From contig OY970367.1 in assembly GCA_963718635.1 (NCBI GenBank), positions 2,356,001 to 2,420,000 of the forward strand: a stretch of 64,000 nt of DNA, in the 5' to 3' direction. The notes under the pieces are model-generated. The model had not been told where the DNA came from. It ran no database searches and worked only from the letters and a program-made list of their open reading frames with translations. Positions 57,887 through 64,000 of the stretch are shown one piece after another (position 1 is the stretch's first letter; every line of letters begins with the position of its first letter). The stretch comes from JAIOQJ01 sp963718635 (lineage in GTDB: Bacteria; Planctomycetota; Planctomycetia; Gemmatales; Gemmataceae). The position numbers were made by a program, and so were the translations under genes.

Positions 57887-58645
57887 GTGCTTGCGGAGCG
57901 CTTGCAGGCCGAAGAAGAGTTTCACGATCGGCAGGCGAGCGAGCGCTCGGCCTATTTCGCTCAACATGTTGCACAACTCATTTTTAGTGACGAAGAGTAC
58001 CTCGATCACGAAAGCTGGATTCAACCGGCCTTTGCCAAGCTTGGCGATGTCCACGGCAAGCAGGTGCTTGACTACGGCTGTGGACATGGAATGGCCGCCG
58101 TCGTACTGGCACGAAGAGGGGCGATTGTCAGCGCTTTTGATCTCTCTTCCCGCTATGTCGATGAAGCGCAAATGCGGGCCCGTGCGAACGGCGTGGCACT
58201 CGATTTTCGCGTGGCCAATGCCGAGGAACTGCCCTACCCCGCCCGGAGTTTTGATGCGGTATGGGGCAACGCCATCCTGCATCATCTCGATTTGCCGCGG
58301 GCCGGCCGAGAGTTGTTTCGCATCCTGAAACCCGATGGAATTGCCGTCTTTTGTGAACCGTGGGGCGGCAACCCGCTGTTGAATTGGGCGCGTCGCCGGC
58401 TTCCCTATCGCGGCAAGGGACACACGCCCGACGAGCGTCCCTTGCGCTTAAGCGACCTCGAGCCATTGCGCCAAGTCTTTTCTCGCGTCGATGTGCAGGG
58501 CTTCCAACTGCTCCGGATGCTGGGGCGTGCCATTGGCCATTCACCGGCACTGGAGCGGCTGCACCGATGGGACACGGCCCTGTTGCGGCGTTTGCCGTTT
58601 CTCGAAAATTGGTGTCGTTACATGGTGATTGCACTACGGTCCTGA
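57887..58645 (+). CDS. Class I SAM-dependent methyltransferase
   Basis: The start is the GTG at 57887 with GGAGG upstream. Motif I is QVLDYGCGHGMAAVVLARRG, motif II is around VSAFDLSSRYVDEA, followed by FRVANAEELPYPARSFDAVW and GNAILHHLDLPRAGRELFRI, the usual Rossmann methyltransferase layout with LKPDGIAVFCEPWGGNP. The C-terminal 70 residues (LRQVFSRVDVQGFQLLRML) could give substrate selectivity. It probably forms an operon with GH15 and comEA. The substrate is unknown; lipid- or quinone-type methylation would be a guess. Confidence 0.87.
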   Translation: MLAERLQAEEEFHDRQASERSAYFAQHVAQLIFSDEEYLDHESWIQPAFAKLGDVHGKQVLDYGCGHGMAAVVLARRGAIVSAFDLSSRYVDEAQMRARANGVALDFRVANAEELPYPARSFDAVWGNAILHHLDLPRAGRELFRILKPDGIAVFCEPWGGNPLLNWARRRLPYRGKGHTPDERPLRLSDLEPLRQVFSRVDVQGFQLLRMLGRAIGHSPALERLHRWDTALLRRLPFLENWCRYMVIALRS

Positions 58646-58664
58646 TACGATTGTCTTTGCAACC

Positions 58665-59317
58665 ATGAGCGTCAATCAACCGAAACCGAATCCCACCAAG
58701 CCGAGCGCTGATCGCGGCACGCATTCGGCGCTTGCGCTGTTGATCGTGGTTCCTTTCGCGCTGATCGGCTTTCGCTGGTTCAACGAATGCCATCGCACGC
58801 ATCCGGCTGAGCTGCGCTCCGAGTCACAAGCAAGCCATCCGATCGAACTCAACCACGCCAGCCGCTCGGAGTTATTGCAGCTTCCGGGCGTGGGGCCCGG
58901 CCGTGTCGATAAGATCCTTGCCTATCGCGAAGCTCATGGCGGCTTTCAACGGGTCGAAGATCTGCGGGGCGTCGAAGGCATCGGTGATATCACTTTGCAG
59001 CCCTGAAGCCTCATTTGCAGGTTGAAGCTTTGAAGGAAACAGCAGACGAACCAGCCCGCCTAAGCCGAAAGCCGGCGCCGGAATCCGTCAAGACCGCCGG
59101 CGCCAAGAAGGCGCTCCCGGAAGGCCCAATCGACTTGAATCAGGCCGACATCGCGGACTTGCAGCGCTTGCCCGGCATCGGCGCCGGCCTGGCGCAGCGC
59201 ATCGTCGACGAACGCGATCGACGCCCCTTTACCAAGGTCGATGACCTCCGCCGCGTCAGCGGCATCGGCGTCAAACGGCTTGAGCAAATCAAGCCTTATG
59301 CGAAGGTGGCGGAGTGA
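58665..59317 (+). CDS. comEA: ComEA-type helix-hairpin-helix DNA-binding protein (one frameshift)
   Basis: A transmembrane helix (SALALLIVVPFALIGFRWF) is followed by two helix-hairpin-helix units: IELNHASRSELLQLPGVGPG (GRVDKILAYREAHGGF) and IDLNQADIADLQRLPGIGAG (LAQRIVDERDRRPF). An indel near 59003 links GIGDITLQ to LKPHLQVEALKE. ComEA proteins bind double-stranded DNA in the periplasm during transformation; two HhH units instead of one is a variation seen in several phyla. The gene follows the methyltransferase by about 20 bases. The region 59318-59562, up to the Ro60 stop, contains no gene. Confidence 0.82.
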
Positions 59318-59562
59318 AGGGGAGCGGCGCCGCGGCTTCTGGAAATGTTTCCTGAATATTAACCGTTAGCCTTTTTTCCCCTGCTGACTGCGAACCGTTC
59401 GAAGTGGTAACGTTACCACTCGAGTGTGAACCGTTCACATTTTCACGTCCCATCTCTTCTATCGGATAGAGATTTATTCTCAGGTGGAGAGCAAGAAAAA
59501 GGAGTCGGGAGCTCCCGACCCCTTTTTCTTCCCCCCTTAGCAACATGGATAATCGGCGGTAT

Positions 59563-61211
59563 TCAGTCGACGTCGCGAGCGAAGTCGGCCATAAGCTGTG
59601 GGGCGGCGGTGTCGAAGCCAACGACGTCTAACATGCCGCCGTCGCCGGGGTCGGCGATGGTGAAGCCGGTCGAGGTCATGCCGACGACCGCCATTTTTGC
59701 CGGGATGTTCATCGCCTTGCGATATTGCTGCAAAGCCTGGCAGGGATGAATGCTCCCATGCCACGTTTCGCAATCCGTAAGGATCACGAACATATCCACG
59801 GCGATACGCTTCTCCGTCGCGTACAGCATTGGCAGGGCGCAGTCCGTGCCTCCCATCGGCAGTTGCCGCATGGCGCTGGCGACGTCGTCCAACCGTTGAC
59901 GCGGCGAGATCGTCAACGGCGTGATGCCGCTGGGATAGCCGGCATGCATCGACGATCGCGCGCACATGCCGTTGGCCGTGAATGCGACGAACTGGTGCAG
60001 CGGTTCGACAGCGGCGGTCACCAAGGCCAGCGCCGCCGTGGCGATTCGCGGCGTAAGACCCGGAACGCCGGCAATCGATCCGCTGTCCATCGACCCCGAT
60101 ACGTCGAGCGCCAACAGCCAGCGCTTGCCAGTCGATTCGACGTTGCCGAACGATGCGTAAAACGCTCGGTCGAGCGCGTCGACGATCGCGGGAACTGGCG
60201 TCCACGTATGTTTGCCCCGTTCGCCTCGGCCGGCTTGATACGTCAGCATGGCAGCCAAAATCGCGACCGGATGAACCCGCGATTTTCGCAGCCGTTCGAC
60301 ATTGCCCAACCCGGCTACGACATCGGCGCGTTCCTTCCGACATGGGCGCCAGCAGTCCCACGCGCGTCATGGTCGCCAGATTGCGGATCATCGCCGTCAT
60401 CGGCATCTCCTCGAGCAGGGCGGCCCAGACTTCCTGACTATTCAGCGCCTGCGTTGGCAGCATTTCGCGCGTCAGACCGAATTCACGGACGAATTGGGCC
60501 GCGAGTTCCGGCGTGCGTTTCAGCCGTTCGAACGCCCAGATGCGCCGGAGAGTTTCTTCCGGATGGGGCTTGTCGCCAACGCCTTCCCAGCCTTTTTCCG
60601 CCCAGTACTGTACGTCTTTGGCCAGGCCTTTGCTTCGCAGGTGGCACAGGTGCATCAAGTCCTTGTGCGACCAACCGTCTCGTTGCTGATACTTCAGGAC
60701 CTGATAGGCCATGTCCTCGGGCTTCTTGCTCGCGTACCAGTTGGCGATCGCGCGGCGCAGACCGCGGCCCCAGCCGCGCAGTTCGTGGCAGGTCGCGGCG
60801 AACTGAAACAGGTGCGTGCCAATGCGGCAGACCGCCGGCACGGCCGCGAGCGCAGCAGCTTTCGCTTCGGGCTTGCCTTGAGAAGCGATCGGCGCCAGCG
60901 CGAAAATGGCAGGATCGTTTTTCGGCGCCCGGCCTGCCTTGCTAATGGCGACGATCTGCGCTCGACCGCGCGGTCCGGATCGACCTCGGCGCAGCGCAGC
61001 ACGCCGGCGGCATTCTCGATCGTCAGCTTGCATCGCTCGCGTAATAGGTTGGGCCATCGGCGCCCAAGATCAGGAAACGATCGAGCCGAGCCCAATCGTC
61101 GAGCACGAAGGCGAAGCCGCCGCCGGAATTCGGAACCATCTGCTTGCCGGGAATCGGTTCGCTCTGGGGAGTTTGTTTGGCGGCAACGTGCTGAGCGTAT
61201 TTCGTGCTCAT
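59563..61211 (-). CDS. Ro60-like (TROVE domain) RNA-binding protein, several frameshifts
   Basis: The protein of about 540 residues is a bacterial Ro60/Rsr orthologue, which forms a ring that binds Y RNAs and misfolded RNA. The start is the ATG at 61211 (MSTKYAQHVAAKQTPQSEPI, GAGGA upstream). Fragments in order are DWARLDRFLILGADGPTYYA, LTIENAAGVLRCAEVDPDRA, VAISKAGRAPKNDPAIFALA, HELRGWGRGLRRAIANWYAS and DMAYQVLKYQQRDGWSHKDL (TROVE HEAT ring), then RVHPVAILAAMLTYQAGRG. A vWA domain with a MIDAS site, LALDVSGSMDSG, and DMFVILTDCETWHG follows. At least three indels are needed (near 61020, 60950 and 60340). The two tRNA-like RNAs lie 118 bp upstream on the same strand. Confidence 0.9.
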
Positions 61212-61328
61212 GGGCATCCTCGAAAAGAGAGAAAGAGACGGGCAAGGAACGGTCTGGGACGATGGTGTCGAAACCATCCAGGCTTTCGCCTGTCGACCAA
61301 AGATAACCCAAAACCAGCGGCCCGTCAG

Positions 61329-61430
61329 GAATGGGAACGGGATTCGAACCCGCGACCGATAACGATCAACAAGCAGCCCGTTGCCGGGCAAGTATTAGTG
61401 ACCGCGCGTCTGCCACTGAGCTACCCCATT
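61329..61430 (-). ncRNA. tRNA-like RNA without anticodon arm, Y-RNA candidate (copy 1)
   Basis: The 102-nt RNA starts with AATGGGG paired to TCCCATT and keeps a T arm (GCGGG TTCGAAT CCCGT). It has a D-arm-like start (GCTC AGTGGCA GA) and no anticodon arm. In its place is a hairpin: outer helix CGGTCA/TGATCG, an internal loop with CTAATACTT and TGCTTGT, inner helix GCCCG/CGGGC and GCAA tetraloop (61360-61404). The same hairpin is in copy 2. It lies 118 bp upstream of Ro60, same strand. GGUC...UUGAUC recalls the Ro-binding helix of Y RNAs. Without an anticodon it cannot decode. Whether Ro60 binds it is inferred from position and structure. Confidence 0.6.
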
Positions 61431-61491
61431 CATCAAACATCAAAACTTGTTTTATCAGGCTGCCAGCATGGAAAAAACATCTGCTGATCAG

Positions 61492-61614
61492 GAATGGGGA
61501 CGGGATTCGAACCCGCGACCTCTTCATTATGAGTGATAACGATCAACAAGCGGCCCGTTGCCGGACGAGTATTAGCCGACCGCGTTTAGCGCTCTACCGC
61601 TGAGCTACCCCATT
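61492..61614 (-). tRNA. tRNA-Met(CAU) with a 51-nt hairpin inserted in its anticodon stem (Y-RNA candidate, copy 2)
   Basis: Removing 61537-61587 leaves a canonical 72-nt tRNA: acceptor AATGGGG/CCCCATT, D arm GCTC AGCGGTA GAGC, anticodon arm CTTCA-CTCATAA-TGAAG (CAU, U33, A37, A38; five perfect pairs), variable AGGTC, T arm GCGGG TTCGAAT CCCGT. The insertion splits the 5' anticodon strand after its second base (C27-U28 | U29). It carries the same hairpin as copy 1, with two changes that keep pairing: A-U to G-U in the outer helix, and G-C pairing to GUCCG/CGGGC (a U-G pair) in the inner helix. No CCA is encoded. If not removed, the insert would block decoding, so this is a processed tRNA or a Y-type RNA. 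Confidence 0.6.
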
Positions 61615-61693
61615 CATCGAAATTGAGCGAACAAGGATACGTTTCAGCATTTTTATCTCCCAAGGATAACGCTGAAAACTTCGGCTCGCTCAG

Positions 61694-61766
61694 TGGAAAC
61701 GAAGGGGGTCGAACCCTTAACCCCCTGCTTGCAAGGCAGGTGCTCTCCCGATTGAGCTACGTCCCC
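61694..61766 (-). tRNA. tRNA-Ala(UGC)
   Basis: A 73-nt cloverleaf: acceptor GGGGACG/CGTTTCC (with two G-U pairs), D arm GCTC AATCGGGA GAGC, anticodon arm CCTGC CTTGCAA GCAGG (anticodon TGC) and T loop TTCGACC. The discriminator is A and CCA is not encoded. Confidence 0.9.
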
Positions 61767-61849
61767 AGATTGACGGATAAAAAGTGCGGCTTGGAAGTTG
61801 CCGAAGCAACCCTTTAGCAGAGGGTAACCAAACCACGTCGACCCGTCAG

Positions 61850-61934
61850 CGGAAGGAGAGGGAGTCGAACCCCCAAGGGCTTTCGCCTCGCTTGTTTTCA
61901 AGACAAGTGCCGTCGCCAGTCGGCTTGGCCTTCC
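61850..61934 (-). tRNA. tRNA-Ser(UGA)
   Basis: An 85-nt class II tRNA: acceptor GGAAGG.../...CCTTCC, anticodon arm CTTGT CTTGAAA ACAAG (anticodon TGA), a long variable arm (GAGGC GAAA GCC) and T arm GGGGG TTCGACT CCC. The discriminator is G, as usual for tRNA-Ser. Confidence 0.9.
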
Positions 61935-62368
61935 GAATGCAGTCGCATTATATGACGTGGCTAGCAACAAATAGGTTCACGAAAGAGCCAAGAAAACAGG
62001 GCAGCGTAGAATGGCATTAACTTAAGCTTTAAATCACGCCGCTTTGGGTAGTTAAACCGGTAAAGCGAACACCCTGAAAGGGTGCAGGAGTGCTGCGATG
62101 CAAAGCTTCCAGCGCTCTTTCAGAGCGCTGGAAAAGCTGCGAAGCGTACCCTGGGCGGCGCGAGCGCTTGCCCTCGGCTGGGGTCCATCAGGCCTTCGGC
62201 CTGCAAGTGGTCGGCATCAAAACGCCACTGGAACGTGTGAAGTTGTCGCCTCATCCGCCAATACCCAATCCCCAACGCCCCGCCCAACTCATATCTTTTC
62301 ATCAGGAACTCGCTTCAGGCAGGATGCGCCTTCTTTCATTCGCGTCGATTGCTGAAAGCTGAAGGCCG
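61935..62368. other. Intergenic region with a perfect hairpin
   Basis: The only clear structure is TTCCAGCGCTC / GAGCGCTGGAA at 62107-62133 (loop TTTCA). The remainder before mutS has degenerate repeat fragments and no supported gene; promoters for the tRNA cluster (minus) and mutS (plus) should lie here. Confidence 0.55.
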
Positions 62369-64000
62369 ATGTCCACACCGATGATGCAGCAGTACCGAGA
62401 CGCCAAGGCTCGGCATCCGGGGATGATGCTGCTTTTCCGGATGGGCGACTTTTACGAGACCTTCGAAGAAGATGCCGAGCTTCTTTCCCGCGTGCTCGGC
62501 CTGACGTTGACGAGCCGGGATAAGTCGATCCCGATGGCGGGCTTTCCGCACCATTCGCTCGAAGGCCATCTGCGCAAGCTGTTGCAACTGGGCCATCGGG
62601 TGGCCGTCTGCGATCAAGTTGAAGATGCAGCCCTCGCCAAGGGTTTGGTGAAGCGCGAAGTGACGCGCGTCGTCACGCCCGGCACCATCACCGAAGATGA
62701 ACTGCTCGACCCCCGGCAGCCAAACCATCTGGCAGCGCTCTATCCATCAAAGAACGCTTATGGGTTGGCCTGGGTCGAACTTTCCACGGGTGAATTCTTT
62801 GCCGGCGATGTTCCGCCCGATCGACTGGCCGATGAGCTCAACCGCTTGAGTGCGGCCGAGTGCCTGCTGTCGCAAAGTGAAATCGCCAAGCTCGATAGCA
62901 AGATGCGGCCTCGATGCTGCCGAAAACATTGACGGGTGGACCCGACTGGACCTTCGACGCCAACACCGCGAAAGAGACGCTGCACAAGCATTTCGGCGTG
63001 CTTTCTCTAAGTGGCTTTGGCTTCGACGACAATCAACCCTGCCTGGTAGCTGCTGGCGGCTTGCTCATCTATTTACAGCAGACAATGAAGGCAAGTCTCG
63101 CCCATTTGCGCCAGTTGAAGACTTTCCGCACCGAACAGTTTCTACGCGCTTGATGAAGTGACTCGGCGTAGCCTGGAACTGACCCGAACTCTGCGCGACG
63201 GGCATCGCGATGGCTCCTTGCTTGGCGCGATGGATCGTACCGTTACGCCGATGGGCGCACGGTTGCTTCACGATTGCTTGTTAGCGCCGCTGGCCAGTCG
63301 TGAGCCGATCGAAGCCCGGCTCAATGCCGTCGATGAACTGGTGAAGGAACATTCGCTGCGGAGCGACCTGCGCGAACTGCTGAAAGCCGTACACGATCTG
63401 CAACGGCTGACTGCGCGGATCTCGACGGGGCGCGCCAATCCCAAAGATCTGGCGGCCGTCGCGCGTACGCTCAGGCTATTACCGAAATTCAAAGCGAGAA
63501 TCACCGGTCGTAAAGCGAAGTTGTTGGCCGACCTCGAAGGCCGGCTTGAACTTTGCCACGATCAACGCGAATTGCTCGACAAAGCGTTGGTGGACGATCC
63601 GCCTTATAAAGCCAATGAGGGTGGCGTGATCCGCGAGGGGTATCATGTCGAACTCGATGAACTTCGCAAGCTTGCCAGCGAAGGCAAATCGTGGATCGCC
63701 CGCTATCAAGCGCAGGAAGTAACGCGCACGGGTATCACCAGTCTCAAAGTCGGTTTCAACCAAGTTTTCGGCTACTACATCGAAATAACGCACGTTCACT
63801 CGGCCAAGGTGCCGGCCGACTATATCCGCAAACAGACGCTTAAAAATGCCGAACGCTACATCACGCCGGAGCTCAAAGAGTACGAAGAGAAAGTTCTGAC
63901 GGCCGAAGAACGCAGCCTTACTTTGGAACTCGAACTCTTCGCCAAGCTGCGCAACTTGATAGCCGCCCAAACAGCACGCCTTCTGGCGACCGCCGACGTG
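62369..64000 (+). CDS. mutS: DNA mismatch repair protein MutS, N-terminal 540 residues (frameshifted, cut by window edge)
   Basis: MutS recognises mismatches and starts repair with MutL. From the ATG at 62369 the protein opens TPMMQQYRDAKARHPGMMLL + FRMGDFYETFEEDAELL, including the Phe-x-Glu motif (FYETFEEDA) that stacks on the mismatched base. The connector and core domains follow: VTPGTITEDELLDPRQPNHL, FGVLSLSGFGFDDNQPCLVA, AMDRTVTPMGARLLHDCLLA and FNQVFGYYIEITHVHSAKVP + ADYIRKQTLKNAERY. Indels near 62910 and 63150 interrupt the frame. The ATPase domain would lie beyond the window. The frame changes sit in an essential-type core gene, arguing for sequencing error. Confidence 0.95.

Noticed and set aside
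61023..61391. Coding extension of Ro60 upstream into the tRNA-like RNA
   Set aside because: The ATG at 61211 has a good ribosome-binding site and matches the Ro60 N-terminus; the extension overlaps the RNA copy 1.

Overview
The window comes from a planctomycete (Planctomycetota, class Planctomycetia; the order cannot be fixed from sequence alone). The evidence is the DUF1592-DUF1552-DUF1501 cassette with planctomycete-type cytochrome domains, an anti-sigma-like protein with the planctomycete 'FGGGHVRF' tail, secreted WD40, PQQ and YVTN propellers, an isolated FhcA of the tetrahydromethanopterin C1 pathway, a giant secretin, and very many palindromic intergenic repeats. There is no transposase, integrase, rRNA or CRISPR array. 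Many conserved genes (mutS, phoH, pgpH, Ro60, pilT, the secretin, GH15, GH44) are split by single-base indels, mostly in G/C runs. I read these as consensus errors of a long-read or metagenome assembly rather than real decay, and give whole-gene coordinates that bridge them.

Layout. 1-4.9 kb: DUF1501 (cut by the window edge), DUF1552 and DUF1592 proteins on the minus strand. 5.1-7.8 kb: a SolA-like amine oxidase divergent from an amidinotransferase, then a broken DUF6941 gene and a small protein. 8.1-17 kb: pilT, hisF and a ~1,740-residue secretin with seven P-Y-N repeats. 17.7-24.6 kb: rarD, then a minus-strand block of NUDIX, RluA-type pseudouridine synthase, helicase-associated protein, a barnase-like RNase with its barstar, and a WD40 protein. 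24.6-30.5 kb: UbiA-type prenyltransferase, M2-like metallopeptidase, ECF sigma with anti-sigma-like protein, a 28-residue AURKAIP1/COX24-type protein, DUF4142 and a SUKH-like protein. 30.8-36.8 kb: PQQ propeller, phoH-pgpH and a ferritin-like Tat protein. 36.9-44.3 kb: antitoxin with a PIN remnant, MBL hydrolase, a ~1,080-residue membrane protein, DUF2283 and fhcA. 45-55 kb: zinc-ribbon membrane protein, propeller/di-haem cytochrome, lysA, a secreted HEAT/receiver-like protein and GH44. 56-64 kb: GH15, methyltransferase, ComEA, Ro60, an RNA cluster (two tRNA-like RNAs, tRNA-Ala, tRNA-Ser) and the start of mutS.

The most interesting locus is 59.5-61.9 kb. Directly upstream of the Ro60 (TROVE) gene and on the same strand are two tRNA-like RNAs. 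One reads as a canonical tRNA-Met(CAU) once a 51-nt hairpin inside the 5' strand of its anticodon stem is removed. The other keeps the acceptor, T arm and the same hairpin but has no anticodon arm. The hairpin shows pair-preserving changes between the copies and has a GNRA (GCAA) loop. Bacterial Ro60 proteins bind Y RNAs, some of which mimic tRNA, so these are candidate Y RNAs in an unusual, non-permuted arrangement.

Two repeat families also stand out. One is a dispersed hairpin with a constant centre, constant tail and covarying stem (six copies). The other is a ~160-bp MITE-like element (three copies), each copy flanked by a perfect 8-bp target duplication and inserted in or beside another palindromic repeat.
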